Of a stretch of 64,000 nt of DNA, positions 52,235-62,413 are shown one piece after another; the first letter of the stretch is position 1, and every line of letters begins with the position of its first letter. Source of the DNA: Variovorax paradoxus (lineage in GTDB: Bacteria; Pseudomonadota; Gammaproteobacteria; Burkholderiales; Burkholderiaceae_C). The DNA is taken from positions 864,501-928,500 of the forward strand of contig CP063167.1 of assembly GCA_016806145.1 (NCBI GenBank), read 5' to 3'. Under the pieces are notes generated by a model. The model was given only the letters and a program-made list of their open reading frames with translations. It searched no databases and had not been told where the DNA came from. The position numbers were made by a program, and so were the translations under genes.

Positions 52235-53028
52235 CGGTCGGTCCCTGCGCCGCGGTACCCCCATCCTCGAGCTACGTGACGTCGGCTTCGCCTACGGCGC
52301 CGCCACACCCGTCTTCGAGAATGTCTCGTTCGAGATTGCGGAGCGTGAAATCGTCTGCCTGCTCGGTAGCAGTGGATGCGGCAAGTCGACGCTCCTGTGC
52401 ATGGCCGCACGCCTGGGAAACCCGGAGGGCACACCGACCAAGGGCGAGGTGACCATGGCGGGAAATACCTTGTATTCCCCTGACGCCCAAGCCGCGACGA
52501 CTTTCCAGCACCCTGCACTGCTGCCGAGGCTGACATCGCGCCGGCACGTCGCGTTCGGCCTGGACTCCGGACGTGGCGGTGCGAGGATGCGACGCAGATC
52601 CATCACCGTGTCCAAGCCGCATTGCAGGCCGTGGGCCTCGGGGATCAAGGCGAGAATTATCCCCGGCAGTTGGCCGGGGGCATGGCGCAGCGGGCTGCCC
52701 TCGCTCAAGCCCTCCCGCGCGAACCCAAACTCCTCATGGCCGACGAACCATTTTCTGCACTGTATGCGATCACGCGATCAGGCATGCAGGAGATACTCAT
52801 CCAGCTCGTCCATCTCTTGCACCAGTGGCGCCCCGCCGCACCCTGGTGAGCCACGACATCGACGAGGCTATCTCGGTCGGCGACAGGACCCTGTTGATGA
52901 GCGGGCGCCCTGGACGCATCGTAAAGAGCTGTCAGGTCGAAATTGCCAGTCCCCGCGAGAAGCACCTCGAGGCGGTCACGGTCTTGAGCTTTCAGGTCCT
53001 TGCGACACTCCACGCTGCTCGACTATGA
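52200..53028 (+). pseudogene. NitT/TauT (SsuB-like) ABC ATPase, frameshifted
   Basis: All ATPase motifs are present, spread over three frames. Frame 1: ILELRDVGFAYGAATPVFEN, Walker A LLGSSGCGKST, Q-loop TFQHPALLP. Frame 2 from about 52580: NYPRQLAGGMAQRAALAQAL (signature) and LLMADEPFSALYAI (Walker B). Frame 3 from about 52835: LVSHDIDEAISVGDRTLLMS and GRPGRIV. There are thus at least two frameshifts. No permease or receptor gene follows. It overlaps the end of the acyl-CoA dehydrogenase gene. Confidence 0.8.
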
Positions 53029-53439
53029 GCATGGAGGTCAACCTGGGTACACGAGTGGTGACGAGATCGCCGCGTTCAACGTCCTGGATCCCTGTGACAA
53101 CCGCATAGCCGGGCCAGAGCTCGACCTGAAGACTCCATTCCAGGGGTCATTGACCGCCGTCTGATGCGCGCCGAGTCGTGACCTGGATGCACACGGTGGC
53201 GTCTATTGCGAAGATTGCGACGTTGCGCCATCGCCGCGGTGCCAAAAATGGTGGCATACACCCGTGCGCAGGAGTACGTCCGTGGGCTATTGATGCCGAG
53301 TTGGCCGAACGGCTTTGGGAAGTCAGTCTCAACGAGGCGCGACGGGAAGCGCGGCGCCGATTCCACCGACCGCGCCCCCTTTGATGCGCTCGCGAGCGCG
53401 GTCGGCAGGTCACTCGATAAACTGCATACCTGCCTTGGC
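53029..53439. other. Stretch without a recognisable gene
   Basis: 411 bp between the broken ATPase and the end of the 950-residue regulator. Open frames are short and Arg-rich, with no family features. I see no terminator with a T run. Confidence 0.4.
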
Positions 53440-56292
53440 TCATGAGTTGGACGGTGAGGCTAGGATCTTCTGCGCTAGCAGTCGCTCGGGAAACTCATCC
53501 TGGGGCGCATAGCCTTGCAAAGCTTCATCTAATACGCGGCGAGCCGCCGCCAAATCATCACGCTCGCCAAGCAAGTTGGCCAAGGAGATGGATGCGCGCA
53601 TTTCCCAAACCCTTGCACCCTGCCGTCGAGCGAGCGCGAGTGCGCGCAGATAAAGTGAGCGCGCTTCCTCAAACGCACCGTGTCGCTCATGTCGCAGCCC
53701 CGCTGCACGGTACACCTCAGCCGCTGCCCACTGTCCTTGGCCATGCCAGGCACGCGCGATCATGGCGTCATCCACGTAGTCGGGGCAGAACGTCAGCAGC
53801 GTCTCTTTCTGCGGATCCTCCATGGCAGCCCAAGCTCGAGGCTTCTGCAACGGCCGGTCCTCGCTGAGCATCGGAGCCATTCCTGCGAGACCCTCAGCAA
53901 AGCAACGTGCCCAGCGGTTCCAATAGACAAGTCCGCGCTGCTCTGCCTCGTCGATCATCATCTGCACATATTCCCTGGCCTGATCCAGGTTGCCGGACCA
54001 GATCGCCACAGGGCAAGCGCCGAACAGGGCGAAGCACAACGACAGCGCCTGGCCGGTTGCAAGCGCGCTGCGAATTGCCTCGGCAGAAGCAGCATGAGAC
54101 TGCGCTGGATGACCTTTGATCCATAGCGTCCTCGCCAGGATCGCGTTGGATGCAACATTGGCATCCACTTGAAGCATGTTGCCCCGCACACGCTTAGCAC
54201 CGCCAACGACGGAAAGCGCTCGCTGACCGTGCAATTGTGCTGCCACAAAGTCACCTGCAAAGTGGGATGTCAACGCAAGCATCCGATGTGAAAGATTCAC
54301 GCCAATCGGATCTGCCCACGCGGCAGTGTGATCCCGCAGTGCGTGTGCGTGACGCAGACCGGCGGCGTAGTCGCCTCGGCAGACGTCGAAGAAGCACATC
54401 CCCCAACGCGCCTGCACCAGCAAGATCGGTGACTGGCTCGCATAAGCACCGGCAGATGCGCGTTCGCCCACCTGACCCATCTCCGGGACCGGGCCGACAG
54501 TGTGCAGGATCGCATTAGTCAACGCCACACGCAACCACGTCATGGTCTCGGAATCCGGATGTTGCTCGGCCTCCAAGCTCTGAAGCGCAAGCGCAAGGCG
54601 CTGACGGAACTCGTTCAGCTGGAAAACATGGAACCACAGAGGGGCCGATGCCACGCTCAGCGCCGAAGCAGCTTTCACAGCCCCGCGTACGAAACACTGG
54701 TCGATCGCAAACCGTACGTCATCCAGCCAGTGGGCATACTGCTCGTTCCAGCGCGCCACCGTCAGGACGGAAAGGTCTTCGGTCGCCGCATTCATCACGT
54801 CGAGCATCTGCATGGCATGGCGCTCAATGGCAACCTCCTTTTCTCCAAGCTCCATCAACAACTTGGCCGCGTAGCTGCGCGTCGTGTCCAGGAGCCGATA
54901 CCGGGCCGAGGGCTCGGAGCGGTCGAAACTGATCAGCGATTTCTCCGTCAGGCCTATCAGTGCCTGCAGTGAGAGATCTGAATCGGGTTCATCGGCCACC
55001 ATGCTGAGGGCCGCCTCCACATCGAAACGTCCGCGGAAGACCGACAGGCGTCGAAACAGCCGCATCTCCTCAGGCGAGAGCAGCGCGACGCTCCAGTCCA
55101 GAGCCGCTGCAAGCGTCCGGTGCCGCGGCATGGAGGCGCGGTTTCCTTCCATGTACAGACCCATGTGGTCGTCTAGCCTCAACAAGAGATCATCGACCGA
55201 CTGGACGCAGAGTCGGCCCGCCACCAGTTCAATGGCCAGCGGGATGCCGTCCAGGTAGCGGCTGACCTGCGACAGCGCTGGCGCATGCGAATCATCGAAC
55301 GGCTGAGCGCCGGCCGCCTCCGCTCTTTCGACAAGCAACCGAACCGCCGAGGACTGCAACGCCACTGCCAACGACGTATGTGCCGCAGCAGGGACGTCTA
55401 GAGGCGACAGCCGAAGAACGAATTCCCCCTCCACCTGCAGCGCCTCGCGACTCGTAGCAAGGATGCGCAGGCCGGGCAGCGCGACGAGAAGCCGCATGAC
55501 GAGGGGCGCCAAGGCTTCGAGCACATGCTCGCAGTTGTCGATGAGCAACAGCAAGTGGGTGCCTGCGATTCGGGACTGCAAGAGGCGAAAAGTGTCTGCC
55601 TCCTCGATGGGCACGCCCAGCGATCGGGCCAGCGTGCTGAACACGTGGTCTCCAGAAACAAGTGGCGCCAGATCGGCGAATGCCACGGAGCGCGGACGAT
55701 TCGCGTCGCGCGTGCGATATACCTCCGTCACGCGAAGCGCAAGCCGAGACTTACCGATTCCGCCCGATCCGACGACCGAGACGAGACGTCGATCGGCGAG
55801 CGCGGCCAAGGCTTTGTCAACATCCGTATCGCGCCCCATCAACTGAGTGAGACTCAGCGGCGGCGCCACGAAACCAGCGACACGCAAGGGTTCGTTCGGC
55901 AACGCGTTATGCGTGACTTCAGCGACCATCCCACGCTCCACTCGACCCGTGAAGGTGTACCCCTTAGAAGGCACGTTCAGGATCCAATCGGCGCTGTCCG
56001 GCTTCGACGAACTATCGGCAAAGGCCTTGCGAAGCGACGAAATGTGGACCCGAACGCTGCCCTCGTCCACCAGGACGCCCGGCCATACCGCCTGCAGCAA
56101 CTCCTCCTTGCTCACAACTTCTCCGGCGCGCCAAAGCAACTGGATAAGGATGTCGAACGATCGGGAACCAAGCCGCACGGGCATTCCGTCGCGGTCGACC
56201 CGGCGCTCGGATTCCCGGACCGTGAACGGACCAAAACGCCAAAGCGTATCCGCTCGCGGCATCAGCTTGCTCGTATCGGGCTGAGAGGACAT
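53440..56292 (-). CDS. Giant transcriptional regulator: winged helix, ATPase and helical repeats (copy 1)
   Basis: A 950-residue protein. Residues 15-120 are an OmpR/PhoB-type winged helix (RFGPFTVRESERRVDRDGMP, VRVHISSLRKAF, NVPSKGYTFTGRVER). From about 150 comes a signalling ATPase: Walker A VVGSGGIGKSRLALRV near 173-188, Walker B LLLLIDNCEHVLEALAPLV, sensor RILATSREALQVEGE. The C-terminal half is TPR/MalT-like helical repeats (YVDDAMIARAWHGQGQWAAA, RSLYLRALALARRQGARVWE). Ligand binding probably drives ATP-dependent oligomerisation and DNA binding. Paralogous to the gene at 56559. Confidence 0.92.
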   Translation of the reverse strand: MSSQPDTSKLMPRADTLWRFGPFTVRESERRVDRDGMPVRLGSRSFDILIQLLWRAGEVVSKEELLQAVWPGVLVDEGSVRVHISSLRKAFADSSSKPDSADWILNVPSKGYTFTGRVERGMVAEVTHNALPNEPLRVAGFVAPPLSLTQLMGRDTDVDKALAALADRRLVSVVGSGGIGKSRLALRVTEVYRTRDANRPRSVAFADLAPLVSGDHVFSTLARSLGVPIEEADTFRLLQSRIAGTHLLLLIDNCEHVLEALAPLVMRLLVALPGLRILATSREALQVEGEFVLRLSPLDVPAAAHTSLAVALQSSAVRLLVERAEAAGAQPFDDSHAPALSQVSRYLDGIPLAIELVAGRLCVQSVDDLLLRLDDHMGLYMEGNRASMPRHRTLAAALDWSVALLSPEEMRLFRRLSVFRGRFDVEAALSMVADEPDSDLSLQALIGLTEKSLISFDRSEPSARYRLLDTTRSYAAKLLMELGEKEVAIERHAMQMLDVMNAATEDLSVLTVARWNEQYAHWLDDVRFAIDQCFVRGAVKAASALSVASAPLWFHVFQLNEFRQRLALALQSLEAEQHPDSETMTWLRVALTNAILHTVGPVPEMGQVGERASAGAYASQSPILLVQARWGMCFFDVCRGDYAAGLRHAHALRDHTAAWADPIGVNLSHRMLALTSHFAGDFVAAQLHGQRALSVVGGAKRVRGNMLQVDANVASNAILARTLWIKGHPAQSHAASAEAIRSALATGQALSLCFALFGACPVAIWSGNLDQAREYVQMMIDEAEQRGLVYWNRWARCFAEGLAGMAPMLSEDRPLQKPRAWAAMEDPQKETLLTFCPDYVDDAMIARAWHGQGQWAAAEVYRAAGLRHERHGAFEEARSLYLRALALARRQGARVWEMRASISLANLLGERDDLAAARRVLDEALQGYAPQDEFPERLLAQKILASPSNS

Positions 56293-56558
56293 TTACGTAT
56301 GCATAGGACAATAAATTCAGGTGCGAACGCACGTCGCTGCTTCCGCGCACAGGCAGTCGCGGAATACCTTGGACGCTGGCAGCTACCTGCCGGCCCATGG
56401 CAGCTCCTGCCGCGCATACACTGACCAAAGTATGCACGTGCCGCTGGCGCGCCTTCAGCGACCTGGGCGATCTACCTTCGTTCGCTGGATCAAACCCGAA
56501 GGCATGCACGAAATGCGCCCGGCGCCTCGGGGAGCGCTCCCTTAGGGCTGCCCGTCGG

Positions 56559-59300
56559 CTATGGTTGCGCGCCCAATGCCACCAACGACGCCTCAGCACG
56601 CCGCTGCCAGGCAACGGCACACTGCGCACGCGCTTTGTCCACAGCCATGCGAAACAAGCGCTCCGCGCCAGCCCGATCGCCATCGCGCTGACGTCTGACG
56701 CCGGCGGCACGCCACACCTCCGCGGCACACCACTGGCCCTCCCCCCGTTCGACCCGCACCAGCATCTCATCGTCGAACCAGTCCTCGCAAAAGGTGACTA
56801 GGACGTCACGCGTGCGCGTGTCCAGTCGCGGCAGCATCGTCACCACTTCCTGATGGACACGCTCGCGGTCCTCCCCCATTCGCACGCGCAGCCCGTAGTC
56901 GAACCAGATAACCCACTTGTGCCAGTAGTCCAGACCTCGCCGCTGGCTCACCTCGCGCATCCGCTCGATCCATCTGCGCCCGACGTCGTGCCGTCCGGCC
57001 CACACTGCCACTGGACATGCCCAGTAGAGCGCGAATATCAGCCCTAGAACCTGTCCAAAATCCTCGGCGTACTCCACCACACGCGTGGCTGCCTCCATGG
57101 CCTTGTCCTCCTCGCCCATGATCCAAAGCGTGCGTCCTAGGCTGCACAAAGGTGTCGTGCGCGGGTCTGACTGCAGCATCAACGCGGGATTGAGCCGGTC
57201 GATGTAACCGAGCGACGCCGCAGCCACGACGTGGGCGCGTGATACACGGAAGTTGCCGCAGAAATGATTTGCGTACGCCATCATTCGCGCCGCCATGTAT
57301 TTCCCGATAGGATCGCCCGACGCCTTTGCTGTCACATCGAGCCGCTCAGCATGCCACAGGGATCGCGCATAGTTCCCAAGCACCATGTTAAGTGTCACCA
57401 AGCGCCAGCGCGACTCCAGCTCGACCTCCAGCGTCGCCGTCTTAACGCTGTTGACCAGCGCCTGTTCGCACGCCTCGACGCATTCGCTGGTTGCGCCGTC
57501 TGTGTATGCAATGGCATTGCTGAGTGCGATCTGCAGTCTTGCCATCATGGCCTCGTCGCGTGGGATCTGCGCCGAGGCGTGCTCCAGCGCGGCTCTCGCA
57601 CGCGTGCGGAACTCGGCCAGCTGAGACATGTAAATCCACAGTGGGCCGGAAGCGACGGTCAACTCGCCGCGAGCCTCCAAATTCGAGTCAAGCGCGAATC
57701 TCACGTCGTCGATGCGATGTGCGTACCGATCTATCCACGTAGCCATGTCAACGTCAGTGAGTTCGACGTTGGCCGCCCGCATGACGCTGAGCATCCAGTG
57801 CGCATGACGAGCACAGACAAGGCCCCATGCACCTCCTTCCGTCAGTTTCTTTTGCGCGTAGCCGCGCGTGGTGTCAAGCAGGCGGTAGGCTGCACTGCCG
57901 TGGGAATGATCGAATGCGACAAGGGACTTGTCCACCAATGAGGCGAGCGCGTCCAGTGCAATATCTGCATCCAGTTCACCGTCCACGATTGCGAGCGCAG
58001 ACTCAGCGTCGAAGCGACCCCGAAAGACCGACAGGTGGCAAAACAGCCGAAGCTCCGCTGTCGTGAGCAGCGCAGTGCTCCAGTCCAGCGTCGCGGCTAG
58101 CGTCCGGTGCCGTTTCTGCTCCGAGCGATTTCCCATCGAGTAGATCTGCAGGTGGCCGTCCAGGTCCTCGGCGAGCGAACGAGCCGACTGGACGGGAAGG
58201 CGAGCCGCAATGAGCTGTATCGCGAGCGGGATTCCGTCCACATTCCTGCACAGGCGTGTAAGAAGCTCGGCTTCCGCATCCTCGAAGTCTGGCGCGCCGG
58301 CTGCCGTTGACAGGTCGATCAACAACTCGACAGCCGCGGAGCGCATTGCCTGTCGTATGTTGTAGACGGGGCCCGCCTGCAACGACAGGGGGGGCAGTCG
58401 CACGACATGCTCACCTTGCACTCGCAGACGTTCACGACTGGTCGCCAGGACTTTCAGTTCAGGCAGCAGAACCAGCAGCTCCTCCACCAGCCTCGCCACT
58501 GCAGTGACTACATGCTCGCAGTTGTCCACCAGAAGAAGAAGCGAGCGACCAGACAGGCCTCGCGCAATGGCAATAGACGAGTTAGAACCATCACCAGGCA
58601 GGCCGACCGCCTGCGCGACTGCGCTGAGCAGGTGGTCAGCCGACACCAAGGGGGCGAGATCGACGAAAGTGACTTCGCTCCCAGTCTCTTGTTGCACCAA
58701 CCGCGCAACATGCACCGCGACACATGTTTTGCCGATCCCTCCGGGTCCAGCTACCGTCACGAGGCGCCGCTGCAACAAGCGCTCGTGCAATTGTCGAATC
58801 TCCGTCTCTCGGCCGATCAGACGAGATATGGGCGACGGCAGCCGGGATGGCCGAAAGCAGGGGACGTGGTCAGGATGCTCAGCACTTCGGCCCGACAGCG
58901 ACGGGCCGCCAGGCCACGGTGACGTCGCACGCTCGACTTTGCCGATGAAGCGGTAGCCGCGCATGGGCGCTGTCGAAATCCATTCGTGGCACCCTTCGTG
59001 ATCGCCAGGCGGACCGAGGGCCTTTCGCAGCGTGGACATATGAACCCTCACGCTCACTTCGTCCACGTCCGCGCCCGCCCACACACGCTCGAGCAATTGC
59101 TCCTTAGTAAGGTGCTCGTTCCGCCCCTTGATCAACTCCAGCAAGAGTTCGATCGACCGGGTCCCAAGCCTGACCGGCGCACCCGAGCGCTCGAGCCGCC
59201 TTGGCGATTCCCACAAAACGAAGGGACCAAACCGCCAGCCCTCCGCCTGCTGGATCAGAAGCGTCTCCTGATTAACCGTATCCTCCTGAGTGCGTCTCAA
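56559..59300 (-). CDS. Giant transcriptional regulator: winged helix, ATPase and helical repeats (copy 2)
   Basis: A 913-residue paralog of the 53440 gene with the same domain order. Winged helix about 20-125 (WRFGPFVLWESPRRLERSGA, VRVHMSTLRKALG, APMRGYRFIGKVER). ATPase from 158 with Walker A TVAGPGGIGKTCVAVHVAR near 183-200, Walker B LLLLVDNCEHVVTAVARLV, sensor KVLATSRERLRVQGE, and a helical C-terminus (AGAERLFRMAVDKARAQCAV). It is 58 bp downstream of the OPT transporter gene on the same strand. Confidence 0.92.
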   Translation of the reverse strand: MRRTQEDTVNQETLLIQQAEGWRFGPFVLWESPRRLERSGAPVRLGTRSIELLLELIKGRNEHLTKEQLLERVWAGADVDEVSVRVHMSTLRKALGPPGDHEGCHEWISTAPMRGYRFIGKVERATSPWPGGPSLSGRSAEHPDHVPCFRPSRLPSPISRLIGRETEIRQLHERLLQRRLVTVAGPGGIGKTCVAVHVARLVQQETGSEVTFVDLAPLVSADHLLSAVAQAVGLPGDGSNSSIAIARGLSGRSLLLLVDNCEHVVTAVARLVEELLVLLPELKVLATSRERLRVQGEHVVRLPPLSLQAGPVYNIRQAMRSAAVELLIDLSTAAGAPDFEDAEAELLTRLCRNVDGIPLAIQLIAARLPVQSARSLAEDLDGHLQIYSMGNRSEQKRHRTLAATLDWSTALLTTAELRLFCHLSVFRGRFDAESALAIVDGELDADIALDALASLVDKSLVAFDHSHGSAAYRLLDTTRGYAQKKLTEGGAWGLVCARHAHWMLSVMRAANVELTDVDMATWIDRYAHRIDDVRFALDSNLEARGELTVASGPLWIYMSQLAEFRTRARAALEHASAQIPRDEAMMARLQIALSNAIAYTDGATSECVEACEQALVNSVKTATLEVELESRWRLVTLNMVLGNYARSLWHAERLDVTAKASGDPIGKYMAARMMAYANHFCGNFRVSRAHVVAAASLGYIDRLNPALMLQSDPRTTPLCSLGRTLWIMGEEDKAMEAATRVVEYAEDFGQVLGLIFALYWACPVAVWAGRHDVGRRWIERMREVSQRRGLDYWHKWVIWFDYGLRVRMGEDRERVHQEVVTMLPRLDTRTRDVLVTFCEDWFDDEMLVRVERGEGQWCAAEVWRAAGVRRQRDGDRAGAERLFRMAVDKARAQCAVAWQRRAEASLVALGAQP

Positions 59301-59358
59301 CCTAGCCTACCTCCTTCATTGGACGAGGAGCGACCTCGCCGACTTGCCCACTATCGCG

Positions 59359-60969
59359 CTACCGCCAGAACCGAAGACTCTGGACCGCTGACGCTAAGAA
59401 GCCGTAGATCGCGTCTCCAGCGATCGCTCCGGCCGCAAAGACCTCCAACTTCCCGCGTACCTCATTGCCAGGCAAGCGTTGGGCCAACAGGCGCACTAGA
59501 ATTCCAAGTCCAACCGCGACGCCTGCTAGTCCGTTGGCGATCAAGAGACCGGTGGCCAACATCACGCCCATCTGACGCTTGGGCCCGCCGATCCACTGCA
59601 CAGTAGCCCCCACGACAGCCCAAGCGACGAGCTTGGTAGCTACGCCGTCCGCCACGCCGGCGGTGATCGTGGCTAGATACACCTTCGCCACCGGTGGCAC
59701 AAGGCCATGCGAGAAATACACCTTGTGCACGAGCGCGACCACCAAGATGGCGACGCACAGGCCGAGGCTCGACGCCATGTACTGCTGACGCCGCCCCGCT
59801 TCCTCAAGGCGGGGATCCGAGCCATTTCCTCGCAGGATGTATCCGGCCTTCAGATCAAAGCCCATGTCCGCGGCAGCGGGACCCGTCGCCACAGAATAGG
59901 CACACAGTACAACCAGCGCCACGGGAGGGAAACCCAGCACCAACCCCACGATCAAAGTAATTAACGCGACGGCGAATGCAGGAAACCACCCCGAGTGCAT
60001 GGCCGCCACTCCAACGATGACGCAGTGCGCATAGGCTGCAGCAGCGCTGTACAGGACAAACCCGATCAGTTGCGCCAAGCCCATCTGAACGTAAAGCCCG
60101 CAGCCAACCGCGAGAAAGACAGCAATCGCCAAGTAGGCAAGTCCGGCACTTCCTAGAACGAATCGCACCTGCGTCGTCGTGACCGTCTCACGCCCAGGAT
60201 CGACGGAGGCAGCGGCGCTCGGACGGCGCACCTGGTTGAAAACCTGCACCAGTGCGACCAACCCCGCTCCTATCATCACGCCGTGGGGAAGGTACATCGC
60301 GTTGATGTCAATCCCGGAAAACGGTGCACCGTAGTTGCGGACCAGCAAACCACAACCGAACAGCGAGAGGGCCCAAACGTTGCCAATGAAAGCCGTGCCG
60401 AACGCCGCCATCGGGATCCCGGCCAGCCACGCACCGCCTGCGGCGACCGCCACCCCGAGGCCCAACAAGAAGACGTGACCGTCACCCTGCGCGGCGCGGA
60501 TCGCCTGAGCTGCCGCGACGCCCGGCGGCCATGCACCTGCGGCCGGAAAGACCCTCGAGTTAAAGAGCCGATACAGGAGCCACGCGTCCAGGAGGATGGC
60601 TGCACCCAGGCCGCACAGCAGGGGCAAGATCAACTGCTCGCTGCCGTACAGGTAGGGAATTGCAATGGGCAGGAGCATTCCGTTGGCGGCGCCGAAGGTC
60701 GCCGAGGAGATCGCCGTCTGCGCCATGTTCTGCATATGTACCGAACGAAGCGGTAGGAATGCCGAAACAGGAATCCGAGACACGATCACCGTGATCAACA
60801 CCCCTATCAGCGTCGTGTTCGGCGTCACTCCGAGCGTGGTGAGCAACTGCATGCCAATGACCGCGCCGAACAGGCTCAACATGCCGAGGTATAGCCACGT
60901 TCCAATGGCGGAGCGCGAAAGTCGCAAGCTCGTAGACGACGAAGGATCTGAAGTTCGGTACAAGTCCAC
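59359..60969 (-). CDS. OPT-family oligopeptide/metal-chelate transporter
   Basis: A 536-residue protein with about 13-14 hydrophobic segments. The family signature is present in VATGPAAADMGFDLKAGYIL; further conserved loops are FSGIDINAMYLPHGVMIGAG and GVADGVATKLVAWAVVGATV. OPT/YSL proteins import small peptides or metal chelates with protons. It is short relative to many OPT proteins (600 or more residues) but complete at both ends. Upstream of the two giant regulators on the same strand. Confidence 0.88.
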   Translation of the reverse strand: MDLYRTSDPSSSTSLRLSRSAIGTWLYLGMLSLFGAVIGMQLLTTLGVTPNTTLIGVLITVIVSRIPVSAFLPLRSVHMQNMAQTAISSATFGAANGMLLPIAIPYLYGSEQLILPLLCGLGAAILLDAWLLYRLFNSRVFPAAGAWPPGVAAAQAIRAAQGDGHVFLLGLGVAVAAGGAWLAGIPMAAFGTAFIGNVWALSLFGCGLLVRNYGAPFSGIDINAMYLPHGVMIGAGLVALVQVFNQVRRPSAAASVDPGRETVTTTQVRFVLGSAGLAYLAIAVFLAVGCGLYVQMGLAQLIGFVLYSAAAAYAHCVIVGVAAMHSGWFPAFAVALITLIVGLVLGFPPVALVVLCAYSVATGPAAADMGFDLKAGYILRGNGSDPRLEEAGRRQQYMASSLGLCVAILVVALVHKVYFSHGLVPPVAKVYLATITAGVADGVATKLVAWAVVGATVQWIGGPKRQMGVMLATGLLIANGLAGVAVGLGILVRLLAQRLPGNEVRGKLEVFAAGAIAGDAIYGFLASAVQSLRFWR

Positions 60970-61361
60970 CTCTAAATTGCAGTCCTGGCACGAGCCCTTT
61001 CGCCGCCAAGTCGTTCACAGCCCGCATGTGCCGATGACCGCGCGACGCACGCCCGGCCGCCTTCACGACGTTCATAGCTTACCTACAAGCGCGCGCCGCC
61101 CGCGCTCCGCATGTAGGACAAGGCTCATAGGCAGACTTCTAGCCCATAACGCATCCACCGCCATCCGCCAGAAGGGATAGGCCGCTCCCCTCGCACAGTG
61201 ACCACGACGTCTGCGCGCATTGCTAAGGTCTGTCTGTGCTGCGTCGATACATGCCAGGCCCACATCGCTGACACCAGGATACCTCGCCCGCACAACTGAT
61301 CCTTGGCCGGCAGGCCGACAGGACGCCCATCCCGCCTCGAACAGGAGTCTGGCTAGTAAGT
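60970..61361. other. Divergent promoter region without a recognisable gene
   Basis: 392 bp between the divergent OPT and hydrolase genes. A minus-strand Arg/His-rich frame here (about 61075-60970) has no family features and was not accepted. Promoter boxes could not be fixed by eye. Confidence 0.4.
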
Positions 61362-62189
61362 ATGAACGACACGATCACCACGACCGATGGGACGCGCATC
61401 TTCTTCAGGGACTGGGGAAGCGGCACGCCGGTAGTTTTCTGTCACGGATGGCCCCTGACCTCCGCCAGCTGGGAGGCCCAGATGGTCTTCCTGGCAGAGC
61501 GGGGCTTCCGTGTGATAGCAGCAGATCGACGTGGCCATGGCCAGTCCGGCCAGGTGTGGCATGGCCATAACATGAACACCTATGCCGACGACCTCGCCCA
61601 ACTGTGCCAAGAGCTCAATCTTTCCGACGCGGCATTAGTCGGGTTCTCGATGGGAAGTGGTGAAGTCGCCCGCTACATTGGTCGCCACGGTGGCGCACGC
61701 GTGCGCAAGGTCGCACTTATCTCAGCGGTAACCCCCTCGCTCCTCTGGAGTCCCCAGAATGCCGCTGGACTGCCGATGGAAGTTTTCAACGGGCTGCGCG
61801 AACGAAGCGTCATCGACCGCGCGCAGCTCTACCGGGACCTTGCCAATGGTCCATTCTTCGGGTTCAACCGTCCCGCGGCCAAGATGTCACAGGGTGCGAT
61901 CGACTGGTTCTGGATACAGGCAATGCAAGCAGCTGCCAAGGCTGCGTTGGAAGGAATCCGGGCCTTCTCCGAGGCCGATTTTACCAAGGACCTCGGGTAC
62001 ATCGACGTCCCAACACTCATCATTCACGGCGACGACGACCAGATCGTCCCTATCGAAGCAGTCGCACGCCGGTCATGCCAGCTCATACCCAATTCACGGC
62101 TGCTTGTCTACGCAGGCGCCCCCCACGGTCTCATCGAGACCCACAAGGCCCGGCTTAACGCAGACTTGTTCGATTTCCTCTCGGAATAA
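61362..62189 (+). CDS. Alpha/beta-hydrolase (non-heme haloperoxidase/arylesterase type)
   Basis: A 275-residue enzyme. [20 protein letters not shown] (oxyanion region), [14 protein letters not shown], nucleophile Ser in [20 protein letters not shown], Asp in [16 protein letters not shown], and His in [13 protein letters not shown] complete the triad. This signature is that of cofactor-free haloperoxidase/perhydrolase-type esterases. No signal peptide. Divergent from the OPT gene. Confidence 0.94.
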   Translation: MNDTITTTDGTRIFFRDWGSGTPVVFCHGWPLTSASWEAQMVFLAERGFRVIAADRRGHGQSGQVWHGHNMNTYADDLAQLCQELNLSDAALVGFSMGSGEVARYIGRHGGARVRKVALISAVTPSLLWSPQNAAGLPMEVFNGLRERSVIDRAQLYRDLANGPFFGFNRPAAKMSQGAIDWFWIQAMQAAAKAALEGIRAFSEADFTKDLGYIDVPTLIIHGDDDQIVPIEAVARRSCQLIPNSRLLVYAGAPHGLIETHKARLNADLFDFLSE

Positions 62190-62413
62190 GCCAAACCGCG
62201 CACCGGCTCTGGCCGCGGCGTTGGCTCGGACCTTCTTGCGCGCCACGCACATCCCATCATCCTGATATTTCCGGAGCCTTCCCGATGAACAGCACACCGG
62301 ACGCGGCAAGAAGCCGAAGTGGCTGGCCGACCACGTACGGCGTACATCAAGGCTCGAATCACCCAAAATTGATAAGGTCCAGGCGTCTAAATCTTTCGAG
62401 AATCAGTTCAGTC

